64,000 nucleotides of DNA from Crotophaga sulcirostris (GCA_013397455.1 VYZB01000274.1:1156876-1220875); one strand, 5' to 3'; shown: positions 13,001 to 27,400, numbered from the stretch's first letter. Translations and numbers: made by a program. Notes: generated by a model from the letters alone, not told the origin.

Positions 13001-16000
13001 AATCTTGTTCTTTCCTGCTGAATGCTAGATTGCAGTTAGGATCTGAGACTGTGCTGTTTCACAGGGTAATGCAGCTCCTATATTACATTGCAGAGAAAGG
13101 AAAAGAAATGTGTCTTTTGGAGGTGAGCATTAAACCAAGTAAGATATAACTGTATACATATATGTTAGTTTTCAAACACAGCTTTCAGTCTAGCTGTAAT
13201 GAACAGAAAGAATTACCTCTAGTGCATTATGTAGTTATTCTAATCAACATCCATTCTTAAACTAAGATTTTGTCATTTCTCACAGCTTTTGGCTTGTGAA
13301 AAACATTTTTCTACTCAGTGTCATCAGAGGAAGAGTAATTTACTTTCCGTATATATTTTGATGACAGGTCCACTCTAAATATTAGATTTTCCTCTTTGAT
13401 TTGATAATTTGATGTATCTTTTATATCTAGTTATTCTTCTGGACATTAAATTAGAAGATTTCAAAGGAAAAAAATATGTTTAATTTTGTGGTTAACATTT
13501 AGCTTTCCCTCTCTTTTAGATAAGACTTATCTTACAATCTCTATGCTGTACAGAATTAATTTAAGTTATAAGTAATTTGGCTAATTAATGTACCCGATAA
13601 GCCTATCTGTCTCCTTTTATGACTTTTTTCAACTAAGCTGTAGTAACACTGAGAACATGAGCAGCAATATTAAAAGACTTTGAAAGTTGTATCAGTGCCC
13701 CAAGGTGGGTGTGAGAGATAACATGTCTTGTCTGCAGCACATGATGGATGGTAATATGTCACATATGCTTCATAAAACTTAATTGCTTGCAGAAAAAGTA
13801 GTAACTTTAAGCATCTGCATAAAAACAAGTTCTAGGCTTCAATTGTTTGTATCTCTTAAAAAACCTAATGTGATATGATCCTGGGTTTACTGGCTTTTAC
13901 ATCTAAGCTGGTCTGGTCAGACCAATGTTTCTATATTCTCTTGGCCCTCTCAAAGTGTTGCAGACTTGGTCTTATAGGGAAGCCATGGTCCTGCAAGCCA
14001 GTGTCAGGGTCTTAACAGTCTACATAAGCAAGAAACAGAAAGTCAGAGGAAACAGTGCAGAGAAAATTCAGAAAAAATTCTCAATGAATACAACAACAAA
14101 AAAATATCCACCTCAATACCATTTTTCCCCCCTCACTGATTAAATAAGGGGATTCATGACAGCTACATTTAGGAAACCATCAAACAAACAAATAAACAAA
14201 GTATTTTTTTATAGAGACAGTTTCTGTCCTGATATTTAAAAACTTGACCTTAAGAGAGCTTGCTGGATTAGCCATCCCTTCTTTCATACAAAGGCTGGTA
14301 GATTTTTTTTTCTTTGTCAGGCATGGCTACCTTAAATGGCTTTCATGACAAACATCTTTTTTCCTTTGGTTATTTGCTGCAGCGATACATACAGTCTTTG
14401 TGAAGATAGCAGAAGACAACATTTGGACAAAATTCTGAGTGTAGTTGCAGACTTTCCAGATATGCCTTTCCAGTCACACTCTTGCTTACAGCTCTTTGTT
14501 GGCTCATGCTGCTGAAAATATATTTTGGATTTTGTTGTCCAATAGAAGGGACACTCTCAGTGCCAAGCTGATGCACTGGATGCTTGCAAGCTTAACAGGA
14601 TTTTTTGCAAAAGGATATCCTAATACATTTTCATTGTGTTGAGGCATCTCTGAATAATGTCACTTTAATTCCTCTTCTTGAAGTACCATCAGCTGATAAA
14701 TCCCTGGTCTCCTACCCAGAGCTGCTTTCCCAGATTCCCCTGACAACTTTACTTCCATGATGGATGAGTTCAGCTGCAGAATATCTACCCTTTAGGAGAA
14801 AGGCTCAGTGAAACCAAGACATTTCAAACCACTTTCATTTATGTTCAGCCTGTTTCAAAGGATTTTGCAGTTTGTGTCTATTGAAGTGTCAGAAGGACAA
14901 CATTTTCGCAGGAGAACAGGGGAGAAAGGAAAGCTTTGAAAGTGGCACCAACAAACCAGTGGTTTTCACACGGCTGCAAAGGTAACTGGCATCACAGCAT
15001 ATATATAATCAATTTTCAGCAAATAGCTGCCTCATTTTACAGTTCAGAAACAGTGTTGCAGATAGAATTCTGAACAATAGAGGGAAATAATCAAAATAAT
15101 CACTTACCCAACCAGACAGAAAAAAACCAAATTGATTTAGTTGCCAGGTGGTTGAAGCAGTTGTGTTAGGAGGAAACAGTAAGTTTCAAATCCCTGAAAT
15201 GATTCAGAATATGTGCTTTGAATATATCTAGAAAGCAAAGCAAGAGAAAAGACTAAGAAAGCCTAGATAATTCTATCAGTGTGGGCATTTTTTTCAAATA
15301 CAACAAAATTGGGACGAAATCCTCAGCTCAGATGAGGCTGAGGGAAGCACCTGAAAACAATCTTCTCATCACTCTGAAGGAATCTATCACACACTGCCAT
15401 TAGTTATAACAGGATACATTGTCCTGTGCTAACCAAAGGTCTTCCTTTTTGTTACTAGCTCACTGTTACACATGCTCTGCAACGTCTGTGAGAACAAAAA
15501 GGACAGAGGTGAAGTCCCCTTTGCAGCAGACGATGCTCCTGTCCTGTCCCCTGTGCAGCCTGGTGTGATGGGCAGGCTGGGGAAGTGACATCCCAGAAAG
15601 TAGGCACTTAGATATTGAGCAGGTAAACACTGCCTTTTAGGATTTTGCAGGTGCCTAAAAGCTAGGCAAGCTGTATAAAAATAAAGGCAGCATAGCTTTG
15701 TGTTTTGTATAATCTTGCTGTGTTTTTTCTGCTTGGCTTGTTCAGTTTGTTCAGTTAGCAAAACAAGAGACAATTAGTCATGTGTTTTTATTCTTATTGT
15801 ACACCTGGCCTTTTATGAGTGTAATGACTGAATCACCACAACTTGCTTAATTTAATGTAAGAGATGGAGCAGGAATTTAGGGGGAACGGAAGCTGTCAGA
15901 TGGATGGGATTATAAATGCCCCTTTTCATTAATTTTAGTGCGAAAATGTTCTAAAGCATTGGTTCTATGAGATGGATGTGCAGTCAATTATTTGCATTTA

Positions 16001-19000
16001 ATATCTTGTAGAAATGTTATTCACTGATTCAGGCAGGGAAACAAAATTGATGTCATATCCACGTATAATACAAATTGAATTTTCTCAAGATGTTCAGAGG
16101 GCATCCAGTGAATTGCAACAACATGCTTAACAAGAAAAAATGAACAACACAAAAGGAAATAAAGAGCTGTTGTTGGAAGATCCTTTTGCAAAGAAGGAAG
16201 TTCTGACTCCTCTGAGTGATAAGTGTACGTCCTGATCACAAAAAGCTATGTCAAACATGGAAAGTTAGCAGATGAATTGAAAGAAGATTAGATTCTACAG
16301 AGACAGATGGCAAATAATATTAAGGTCCCACCACTGCAATGGGAGCAGTGAAGGAATATGTTCCAGCAAATAGTCTGTAAGACTTCGGTGGCCTGATGGG
16401 CTGTAGAGATAAATGTTTGCAAAAGGAGATAACTCATTTGACTTGAATGCACTCTGTGAATGAGAGGAGGATGACACATTGTTTGGCATTTATTTTATGA
16501 GTCAAGATGTAAAGCCTTGGTTCTCAGCTCTTGCAATAGAATAATGCAAGTGCAGTATTACAAGTCAAGTAATGACCAGTTATCATAAGTGTTAGTGGTA
16601 TTATCAGCAATTATTACTGAGTTTAGATCTGGAAAGTGTCATTATTACAGAAAAGAGGTTTCACTGCATGTTGCCACGGAGACTCTGTTTCAATCAGGCA
16701 ATTGCTTTTGAGAAAAGAAAAGGGAAAGGAGATAACAGAAATTCAGAAAAGTTTCTGACAAATTCTTGTTGCACACTCAAAAGTATTTTAAAAGAAGTTG
16801 ACTCTTTCTGTCAAAAAATATGGTGTTATTAAATCTACTATCTAAATAAAATATAGATTTAAAGGAAATATTTCAAAAACATTATCATTTTTTCTTCAAA
16901 GCTGCAGCTTTAAAATCTCACTCTGTAGTTAATGTTTTTCTTCATATTAAGAAGTTGTTACACCGTCAATTTATTCTAAAACAGGGACAAAACAAGTTTT
17001 GGGGTTGTTAAAATATGTCTTGTAAGTAAATACATGCTTCTCAGCCTCTTTGGAAATACATATTACATATCCTCCTTTCTCTGCTCCACAGTGCTTACCA
17101 TCAGTGGGAAAGCTGAAAAAAGACTAGTCTTTACCTGTTCTATGATGAAGTTTTTCTTAAGGGATGCAGAAGGGAATGTTTTCTGCTCAGATAAATATGG
17201 GAATTTTTGAACACATGCAAAGGAATTACCTCTCATCCTGAGAGGTACTTTTGTCTTTTATGAAGGAAATCAATTTCTGTAATGTGTCGACAGCAGCTTA
17301 TTGATTGTTAATGTATTTTAAAAGGCACTTGAAAGACAATCAGCTGCATTAACTGCAAGGGAAAAAATTATTACTTGTATATATTCCAAGAGGAGGAGCA
17401 CTGCAGGTAGTCCAAATATTGACTACTTTGAATGGGCTCGGTAGATTTGGTCTTTTAAAACTGTTACTATGGAAATTTAGAATCCGACTTGATACTGTGG
17501 CTGCTCAGAATGGCATCAGCAAATGGGATGTCTGCACCATCCTCTGTGGCCCAACTCTTTCAAGAGCTGAGTCTCCAATGGATTCACTAGTCCCTTTATT
17601 GCACTGAAGAACCTCCTTTTGCTTGCAAAGGGCATGCTGCAAAGTGTAACCTCTGTGTCTGGGCTGCACAAGTGGCAGCCACGGAGGACGGACACATGTC
17701 ACAGCAAATGTCCCAATCTCCTTGTGTACCCTGAAGGGAGAGCCAGCACCCACTACTGGTACTGGTTCTGGACAAAGCTGATCTCCAGCTTATGAGATGC
17801 ACCAGTAAAAGTTGGGAAAAAAGCATACACTTTTCAGTCATGGTGCAAGTCCAGGGACTGTTGTGCTCATGCACCGTCTTTGCTGTGAAAGAAGACTGAG
17901 AGTTGAAGCCAGTCAAACAGATTACACTAGCCAGGAACAGGAATACTCAAGAAAATATATTACTTACCATCTGGTGACTTGTTTTCCATGAGGATCTCTT
18001 AATTTTATAAATCACCCTCTTTCGGCAGTTATGCACATAATTCTTTCTTTAGTCTTTCAAAATCCCTCAGAACAGCCATAGATTTTCCCTCTCTCCTTCC
18101 TTTTCTCCCCAATCCCTATCCCACTTGCTTTTCTTAATTATTCTTTCATCATTTCAGCCAAAATAATGATGTTGGGGGGCCTGGAGTATTCTTGAAACAA
18201 GCCACTTCTATTGCCACAAAGAATGTTATCACTTCGGATTTTAATCACAAGCAGAAGGTGCTTTTTCTCTCTCAGCCTCCTCTGCCACAAACAACCCTCT
18301 TAGATATAAATTGCATGAGATTTGTTGTTTGTAGCTGCAAATCATTTTACTGCTGTTTTCCACTGCTCATCAATAAAATAAAAAATAAGAAATTACCCAA
18401 GAAAGAATTTTTCTGTTGATATGATGAATGCTCAGAAGTCTTCTCTGTGTAAAATCAGATGCAGGGTAATATAAACAATTTTTTTTAAAAAATAAGGGCA
18501 GGGGAGGAAAGCTAGAACAGAATATTTTTAGACATTTCTCGAGAAGACCCTGGTTAAAATTTTTCAGAAAATTCAATGCAGAAAGCATGAAATACAATGT
18601 AAAACACAGACTGGGTCTCTAGTACCTGATCAAGCATATAAACCTGCAAAAGCACATGAGCTTTGCTAAAAAAAGTGAACACTGATCTGTATCAATAAAA
18701 GGAAAAGATAATCCAATAGTAAGGTTAACTTCTGTGCCATCATAAATATGACCCTGTGTTATGATAATTATTGATTTGTTTAGAAAACAGTCTGCCAAAC
18801 ATGGTGTGATGCATAACTGAAAAAGGTTTGGCTGAAGAAGCACACTCAAGAAGGTTAGTGACCTGGTTACAGAGATTGTCAGTGCCTGCCTGGAATTTTC
18901 AAAGAAATCTCAGAAAATTAACTGAGGTAGTCACAGTATAGTGCTTTTCCTTGGATGTTAGGTACCTAATTCCCTTGGGTGCTTTTGACTACTGAAATAA

Positions 19001-19284
19001 AGAGATAAATTGTAATGTTAGTAGGGCTCAGCACACAACAGTTCTCTCAGAGTGAGGAACAAAACAAAATGTAATTTTAATGCTCCTGTTGTAAACATTT
19101 TGTAACATTGACTTCATCATATAACTCTAGGAACTGTTTTCCTGGGAGAATAAATGGCCATTATAAAGTTTCAGGATCATTCCATTTTACGGTAGAGTTT
19201 CAAAAAATATTTTTCTATTCTTTTCTTTTTTCTTCCTTTCCAAACAGGCATCAAACCAAAGTCTTTTAAATCCTTTTGGAAGAA

Positions 19285-19307
19285 AAAATAAAATAAAATA
19301 AAATAAA
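19285..19307 (+). repeat. (AAAAT)n short tandem repeat
   Basis: About 4-5 units of AAAAT following a short A run. It does not look like the poly-A tail of a recognisable element. Confidence 0.85.
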
Positions 19308-20489
19308 CATGCTTAACTGAAATAGAGAAAGAGAAACACTACACGAAAAATACACAAAAAATGTTCAAAAAATATGTGAGCGAAATCTGATGAAGTGCAA
19401 GATAAGAAACTACAGATTCATGGTTTTGTTTTTATCTAGTCAGTTCATTAGTTCACCACAGATTAACTGAAATTAGAACCCAGTTCCCCCCCTCCCAGGG
19501 GCCAGATCTTTACCTAACAGGTGGTAGGCCAGGGATAGCTTCTCTTTTTTTCTTTCCAGTTCAACAGAAATCTTTAGTGACACTCCATATCATCCAAAAT
19601 ATTCTGATCATCGCTAATTAGAAGTTGTTCTTTGTCAGCACTTCATCTGGCTGGAGGTTAACATTTCAATATCTTGTACATCTAAGATCACCTTGTTCTC
19701 CATTACTCTTGCCTTTGGAATGGAGAAAATGTTGGCCACGCTGATTGGTGGTATTTTTGTCAAAAGTTCAGAGGTTTCTGTTGATATCAATTTTTTTTTA
19801 TTTGCCCTGGATACAGCAGAACAAGGAGAAACATCTACAGGATTAGGACTCTAATTTTAAAAGTGGGTTTTATGTCAGAAATACAGTAATGGGAGATCAT
19901 CCTTACTGCTAAAAATAGAAGAAAAGATGGTATTCTTTTTAATTAACGATTTTGATTAAAATAGTCAAAATTTTCCTAACAAATAAACAAACAAACAAAA
20001 AAATGGTTGTAACAAGCAGAACTAATAGAATGACAGACAGTATGTTTTCACAGAAGGGAAAGGGAAGGAACCATAGAAAAAGCCAGATTTTTCAAGAGGG
20101 AAAGAAAACCACCCCATTCATTCTACTTTCTCACACTTTATTTTTCTCATTGACAGTCCTCTATAGTTGAACAATTCAGGGTATACATTTCACAAACTAC
20201 TTTTGCCACTTATTTTACCAGAAGTTCTTAATATGCCATCTGGCTTGCCTACTTGTGAACATGGAGTGCATGGTTTTGATATTCCTGAGATTTAAGTGTT
20301 TCAGGAAGGGTTAGATCAAAGGCAATTTCGATCAATATGCTCTAATCTTAATTGCTGTGTTCATCTCCAAGATGGTGATCTGAACTATTGGGAAAATTCT
20401 GGTATTTTTTGAATTTGGAGGTTTTTTTTTATTTCTAAGAAGAAAGGGAGATAAAACCATTCTATAGAAGAAAAAATAGCATTTGCAGT

Positions 20490-20700
20490 TTTGGGACAAG
20501 AAGCAGCAGATATAAATTAAACAGGAACTTGTTTTTTCACTTTGAGGACAGTCAAGCATTGGAACCGCTTGCTCAGAAGGTTGGGGATAGCTGTTGTTGG
20601 AGTCTCTTCAAGAACTGGATAAGGCCGTGAGTAATATGTTTTGATTTCATAGCTGAACTTGTTTTGAGAAGAAAGTTGGATTCTAATCTGAATTCTTCTT
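20490..20700 (+). mobile_element. Diverged CR1 LINE 3' fragment
   Basis: An old sense-strand CR1 relic. Recognisable ordered blocks are 'gggacaagaagcagcag', 'ttgaggacagtcaagcattgg', 'aaccgcttgctcagaagg', 'gttggagtctcttcaagaac', 'tggataaggccgtgagtaa' and a final 'gttggattctaatctgaatt'. These follow the order of a CR1 3' UTR: the dispersed 'gtggaacaggttgcccagagag' region, then 'ctggacaaggccctgagcaac', then the 'gttggactagatgacct' tail. No intact coding remains. Divergence is clearly higher than in the copies at 868 and 6971. Confidence 0.75.
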
Positions 20701-23369
20701 TTTCTTGTTTGTTTTTATTTCTGTTTTTAAGAGACCTGTAGAGACACAATACCATTTATATCTTTATTTTGCAAAACAAAGTAACAGCAGGATAAGTAAT
20801 CAATACTGAAAACATCAGGGATAATACTCTACTGGGTATTACAGTCCTCAGCAGTGGGTAGGAGACCAAGGTTCAGCATTTCCCAGTCTTTGAGAGTACT
20901 CAGACTCACCCATTGCCTCAACACCTGGCTAGGTATGTTATTTGGGAGTAGGGACATTTTCTACAGTGCCTATGAAACTGCCCCTGTTTTGAATATACCT
21001 TTGCGGTGGAGAGGAAAAACAGTCTGATTCTCCTGCATCAAAAAGGTATTTCACTGTGATTCATTCCCTGCAATGCAGAAGTATGTTTTGCAAGAATCCT
21101 GTCATAGATTTTTAGTCTTAAAAAATACCTGTGATGATAGTTTTTATATTTGTGGCATACTCAATGAATGAGTGAAAAGAAAGAACTATTCTACACTTTA
21201 GGGTTTTAAAGTAACTTTCCTGGAAATGAATGGGGTATTTGATTGCAGGAAAGGACTCTGTGACGCATCTCTGTGACAAATGAAAGGAAGATGGAGTAGT
21301 AAAGGGAGTAGGCTTTGATAAAGGAATTATCTGAATCAACTGTTTATTTAATAGTTGAAAAAGGCTTTTCAAAGCTCTTTTTTATGAAGTTTATTGTGAT
21401 AAAAATACAGAAACTAGGATTTTTGGTGATTAAGATAGCTAACACAAATCCTCAAGAGAGGACTTAAACATCGGATTTTGAGTTCATAGTAAGTATGTAA
21501 GTGGGAAAATTAGAATCAGATTAAGTTTAATACCCAACTGTAAAGGCAGAATGAATCAATCATCACAATATGAAAAAAATTGGGTTTGTTTCTTAGAGGA
21601 CTGTCACATAGATAAATTGTTTGCTTCCACATAGCAAGTAACAAAGTTGCTGGACAAAGCGTTTTGTTTCTACTGAATATTTTATCTGCAGGGTACCATT
21701 CATTAACAATTTACATTCTACAGTGAGGAGCAGCATGGGAATCACAGGGTATAGCTGTGTCTGTGCTGCTGTACTGACCCCACATTGTTCAACACAATGA
21801 ATGTGTCTCCAACATAAGAGGAAGCCTGAGTGACACACAAGACCTGAGCTGAAGGGACAAAGAGGGCAGAGGAAGAACTGATCATTTTGGCACTTTTTGC
21901 TAATGTCAATCACTGTCAGTGCTGTTAATTAACAGGCTGGTAAGTGGGGACTGGGTGCCTGGCAGCAGCCCGTGCCAGTGTTTCTGCCACCCACTTGTCT
22001 CTGCTCTTTGCTGAGGGACCTCGTGCATCTCAAGTCTGCAGACATCTCCAGTGCTGGTCCCTGCAGCAGCGGGCAAGGTGACACACCAGTAACATTCAGT
22101 TACTCTGCAGTCACAGAAGCAGCTCCTCAAATCTATCTTGTGTACAAAAAAGGAGGGAAAACCTTTATTACCATGTCCTCAGTCAGGCACCTCCCCTATC
22201 CTAATTATCTCACTGTCCTTGTACTTTTCTTAATATTTGAAGGAATAAGTACCTTCAGTTACCTTTAAAACAAATAAATAAAAGTGGCCAGAACTTTTTA
22301 ACCTCCTTTGACTTTTTCCTTGTCTATGTAGATATTTATCAAAAATCTATGCACTCTTTTTGCAGCCTGCCAGTACTGCTGGGAGCCATGGGTGCAGCAG
22401 TGATGTCTGAGGTAAGTACTAGACTGGAATACATGATATTGTCTCTGACACTAAAACTGGACTGTATGCAGCACGGGACACTTGTTTCTGATAGCTAACA
22501 TTGGTAGAGGCAATGGAGGGAATATTTTATTTTACTTATCTTTCTAAATCTGATCTTTCTGCCTCCTAGGAATACCTCTGTGTTATCTTGGTGTAACTAT
22601 CAGAAAGCTAAACACCTGGTACGTGCTCAGCACTCTCTTTATAGGAGGCACATTCCAAGAGGGAATATCCAGTGTCCAGAACACATATCAGGAACACATA
22701 TCCAGTGTTCAAATAGATGGGCTCATATAATGAAAATACCCATTTGCTCCTCTGAAAATGGAGGCACCCTAAAACTCAGGGTGGAAGATTACTATTGTAA
22801 ATAAAGTAGGATAAAATAGGGATACATCTTGAAGTCACTGAAACTGACATGTAAAATATGTATGAAAACCTGAAACCTACTTTCATTCTCTAGTGCAGTG
22901 ATATTCTTGTTCTTTAAGACCCCCTTGTATGGAAATTTAAAAAAGGGGTTGGGGGGAGGAGGGGAAGGGATGAAAGAGTGAAAAAGTTCTATTAAAGAAC
23001 GTTTATTCTTGAGAAACAATAAAAGAAAGGAAAACTTCCCTAGTGGGAACAAGCTTATCACATCATGGTGCCTCTATCCAGTTCTCTTAGACACTGAACG
23101 TTCATGACTAGTAAGAGCCACAAAGTGCGAGCTTTCGTTTCTGATCAATTCTATTCATTCTGAAGATGACAGGGAAGGTATGCCAAATTAAAATTAGGAG
23201 TGGGACCCATGTGGCTATCGACAGACAGAAAACTAATCAAGTATAAATTCAGTCAATTAATGTCATTGGTAATAGTTAGCTTAGGAACTCTGCAGAGATT
23301 GGGAGTGCTAAGTCCACAACAAATTGATGTAGTCTGCAGGATACTACATCAGCATGTATGACACAATCA
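20701..23369. other. Unique sequence, includes a GC-richer patch
   Basis: No gene recognised. A GC-richer patch at about 21720-22130 has overlapping chance-size open frames on both strands and a GGCTG/GTAAGT donor-like site near 21943. A 46-base exon-like block at 22366-22411 is listed separately. Confidence 0.5.
22366..22411 (+). other. Candidate 46-bp microexon with strong splice sites
   Basis: The block is bounded by an acceptor (ACTCTTTTTGCAG ending at 22365) and a perfect donor (CTGAG/GTAAGT, GT at 22412). One frame is fully open and reads LPVLLGAMGAAVMSE, ending on a complete codon. The ATG at 22388 sits in a near-ideal Kozak context (GAGCCATGG), so it could also be a first coding exon beginning MGAAVMSE. 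The block is GC-richer than its surroundings. No partner exon or known protein was recognised. Chance occurrence is quite possible. Confidence 0.25.
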
Positions 23370-23575
23370 TAAACCTCACATTTCCAAGTCCACCACTTAA
23401 CAAAGTCCCTAAGTGCAACATACAAACATCTTTTAAATACTTCCAGGAATGGTGACCCAACCACTTCCCTAGACAGCCTGTTCCAATGCCTGACAACGCC
23501 TTCAGTGAAGAAGTTTTTCCTAATGTTCAACCTAAACCTCCCCTGGCACAACTTGAGGCCATTTCCTCATTTCCT
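23370..23575 (-). mobile_element. CR1 LINE 3' UTR fragment, antisense
   Basis: The reverse complement of CR1 3' sequence is recognisable from 'tttccaagtccaccactta' through 'acaaagtccctaagtgcaac', 'ccacttccctagacagcctg', 'ttccaatgcctgacaacgcc' and 'cccctggcacaacttgaggc'. The terminal octamers are absent on the left, where the sequence preceding the fragment is unrelated, so the copy is eroded or truncated at both ends. A minus-strand open frame at 23276-23551 ([19 protein letters not shown]) is the usual CR1 3' UTR pseudo-frame. Confidence 0.88.
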
Positions 23576-24383
23576 TCATCTCACCACCTGTATTTTTCCC
23601 AGTCTAACTGCACAGGCTTGTTACTGTTGCTCCCGACCATGTCCATAATTCTTCCTCTTTGTCTCTCTGCTGTGGTTATGCTTTGGTTTTTTTGCCATGC
23701 TCTGTCCACCTCCAGGCTTTACCCCTAGGCTCTGAGAGGTTGTTTCTCTGACATTATACCTATGTTTCTTTTTCGCCTGAAATGGTGAAACAAATTTGTC
23801 AAGCATGGCATGGTGGACATACGTCTGAGATGTGTTGTCAGCTTGAACTGAAGTTTTTTAATTCTGGAGAAGAAATGGCAAAGGGATGTGACATTTTCCT
23901 AAGACCTGCTTAAAGTGAGTATCTCTAGAGGGAATAAGAGCATGGAAGAAATACAGGCTTAGCTCTCTTCAGGAAATTGTAAAATGTTAATCTGAGACAA
24001 CACAGCAGTCAGTGAGTCTTAAAAATTACTTTATAAATGAAAATGGCGATCAATAGAAGAAGAACAAAAACATAAATTTGTAATATTACATACATACACT
24101 TAGGTCAACAGTTATAAAAATGTATGTTTGAAACCAAGTAACTTGCTTTCCAAGAACAGTCTTCTGACTTGGAGGAAATCATGGGATTTACAGTACCTAC
24201 TACAGTTATGAAATAACAATAGCTGCTTTCATGAGTATTTCACACTTATTTTCTACTCAGCTGTTCAATTTATTTGCAGTTAAAAAGATCCAACTAATTA
24301 CAATTACCTTTGGGATTATCCCTACAGACATTTGAAAGTGCTACCCTCAAGGGTTTTGGAAGAGAATTTTGCTAAATGATGGA

Positions 24384-24410
24384 TCAGATGAATCAGATGA
24401 ATCAGATAAA
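24384..24410 (+). repeat. 9-bp tandem repeat (ATCAGATGA), 3 units
   Basis: Three near-perfect copies of ATCAGATGA. They fall within a chance open frame starting at 24376 and give it a repetitive start, which is not evidence of coding. Confidence 0.8.
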
Positions 24411-27400
24411 GTTTGCATTTTTTTGCAGACCTTATCACACTTGCCTGAATTTATTTACAATTAAACAAAAGGAAAAAGTTGCATATATGCATGAGTTTTT
24501 GAGGACAGAGTGCCTTCTGCAAATGAGTTACTGTTTTACTGTGGATTTCATGGTTTACTCCATCGTGTGCCTCCAGTAGGAACTTGAGAGTGAAATCTGC
24601 AGCTTGACTTTGCATTTTAAGAGAGGTTACAAATGGCTGAGCTAATGATACATTCAGATATACAGTTAATAATAATAAAACACAGTTTTTGAGAAGGTTT
24701 TCATTCTAGGAAGCTATCTGTTCTCTGATCTAGATTAAAACTGTTTTAAATTTTTTGTTGCATCAGGATAGTTAGAACTGAAAATGGCAGTCCCTGTACA
24801 TTTCTAATGTTTGCTTTTGCTACGACCCACAAAACTTGACAAATCACAAGCAGATTGGAATAGGAAATTTTTAAATTCTAATGGAATTGGTGGCAAGTGT
24901 TCCAAAAAAATAATCTCTGCAATGTTGCATGTTTAACAATAGAACATTTGAAAATACTCCCTTCTGCAACACACAAACATAGCTAAAGGGGAATAAACCA
25001 AACAAAAACCCACACCACAGCTTTACTCATGAAAGTTTTCAGCACAAAAGCATTCAAGGTGACACCACCTGCTGATGCACTCAGCATTTACTTAATAGTT
25101 TGCCATTTTTTGGCTTCTTAGCTCAGTGGCCACATTACATAGAAAGTTTGGTTAACCATCTTAGAGATTTAAGTCTCAACCCATGCACCAGCTGCCCAGA
25201 CACCCACTGTTGCAATGCTCAGTGTAGCATCTATGTCATCTCTTCAGCTTCCAGTCTGCATTTTGACTTCAATGTCTGTGTGTGATTGATGGGAAAACTG
25301 GGGCTGCCAGAACCAAATATGACTCTGGGAAACTGGAGAGAGATATTTTCCAAAACATATTTTGAGGTGCAGGAATCTTTTTCATTTCAGTATAACATCA
25401 TCAGTCTTTGAACTAAATATGTTTCAAACCTCAGTGTCCTCTATGAATACAGAATCATCATGGAAGCCTTTCTTCTAGAGATGAATGAGACAATTTTGCT
25501 CTGGGAATAAAGCATATGAAGTTAACCGTACAAGATGTCATAGTAGGAATAAGAAGTAATTTTTTATGTGATACTCAATAAAGGCTAAAACCAGCTTTGA
25601 AATGTATTGCAAAGAAATTTACAACCTAAGATTCACCAGGCAACATTATTTGAAAATGAAAGAAATGATTGAGAGTACTGGCATAACTTGCTGTCTTATT
25701 TTTCTCAAGGAGACAAAGAGAGACAGGATATATTTCCTCCCACTGTAGTTCTCATTAGAAGACATTCCTTTGACACCACCAAATTGCTTATCTTAGGAAG
25801 GAAAATTCATTTATGAACTAAAAAAAAAATGAAAATAAAAGAAGATGCTTATAATTCAGTTTGCGCAGACTTTGTTCTGTTTAAAAACTTCAATAACTGT
25901 GATGTGTTCACTAATCAGAATGATTTGTCATGGGAGAACTGAAAATCATTTCCTTCCCTCCTATCACTACCTTAATGGAAATACTACAAAAACAGTGAAA
26001 CTTCACCACACTAAAATCTGCCAATACTCATGTGTGAACCAGAAATCTCATCTGTTCCTTATTTCATTCCAAGAATTTTTGTGTTTAGGCTGTTGCAAGC
26101 AGTCTGAAGCACCTCATGCTGCAAGTCAGGGATGCTGGGCTCTCCTGGAGAATGCTCTCTCTCTGACCGCATTCTGCAACAGGACTCACACTGGGCAGGG
26201 GCGTCCACGTTTCGACAGTATAACTGCCAGCAGCTGAACATTCAGAAAGTGAAAGCTACTGTAGAAAAGTTGTTTCAACTTTCTATTCTTGTAAACAGAG
26301 GTAGTAATGGTTGAATGCTACTGAAGTCAAGCAAATGGCATGCAAAATTCCGGTTTGAGGAAATTTTATATTCTGACTGTGAGTATAATAGAACTCTGGT
26401 ATCAATCTGCTTCTAGAGATAAATATTCCAAGAGTCTTTAGCTTCTATGTGCAGCTCTTGAATTGTGGTGAAAGGCATGCAGAACATCTATTTGATTTTT
26501 ACATTTCTTTTAGCTTTATAATAATTATAATAGGTGCCTAAATAGTACATTTCATTTACAGGTCTCCATTTATGAAAGCACGTGATCTCTGCAGCTGGGA
26601 CTTTAACCACAGTATCTGCATGCTTCAACCTTGTGAAGTTGGCTTTGATGTAGTTGTCAAGTCCAAGTATTGTGGAGAATCTGAATATTCACAGCCAGCA
26701 ATTAAAATTAGAGTGCTCAGTTTTGCTTGTCTTTACACATTTGGGGTTCTTCTGGAGTTTTACTTGTCAGCTTTTCTTCTGATGTTAGTTAAGACCTAGG
26801 CTGATGCAAACCCACTGAGGGAGTAAAGGTGAATGTGTGTTTTATGAATAAAGCTTTTTATATGTAATGCATTCCTTAGAAATCTGGCAATTAGAGACTA
26901 GAAAATAGTCTGCATATTTACCATCCACTTTTACAGGATAAGTTCCTGTTACCATTAATGCAGTTGTCCAACATACATGGTTATTCTTTCTAATAATTAT
27001 CATATAACTTTCAGAAGTATTCTATACTGGATTTTCTGTACTGAAAAAACTAGTCACACATCCAACAGATAGAGTGAAAGCAAAATTTAGAGCACATCCA
27101 AGAATCCTGCCCACAGAAGAAATAAAAATACACTTGTGATTATGGCTCCAGAATTGGAGGGCGATTATCATGGCACATTTTAAGAGTCCTGGAGTGATTA
27201 ATGCTCTCAGCTGGTCTGAATGCACAACCTCACTGAATTCCACAGAACTAACATATACCTCTCTGTAAGTGTGCTGTGGCCATCAAAAAAAAAATAGTTC
27301 ATTTATTATTTCTCATGATAACACTTACCATTGATACAAAGATCATGCAACATGGCAATGTAACTACTTTCTTTCATATAACAAAATAAATTATCAAGTT

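Larger units (their letters stand above)
7471..20489. other. Long unique AT-rich stretch, no gene recognised
   Basis: About 13 kb without recognisable CR1, ERV or domain-bearing open frame. It holds low-complexity patches, such as a GTTTTGG/TTTGG-rich run at about 11618-11655. It also holds one minus-strand exon-like block at 9908-10011, listed separately. Open frames such as 15429-15773 minus and 17596-17916 minus have no recognisable motif. Older, strongly diverged repeats cannot be excluded by eye. Confidence 0.5.

Noticed and set aside
13909..13924. Short palindrome TGGTCTGGTCAGACCA
   Set aside because: 7-bp arms with a 2-base loop; expected by chance in a window of this length, with no terminator or operator context in this kind of genome.
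25845..26237. 130-codon plus-strand ORF
   Set aside because: No domain, no splice context, low-complexity composition and overlapping frames of similar size; consistent with chance.
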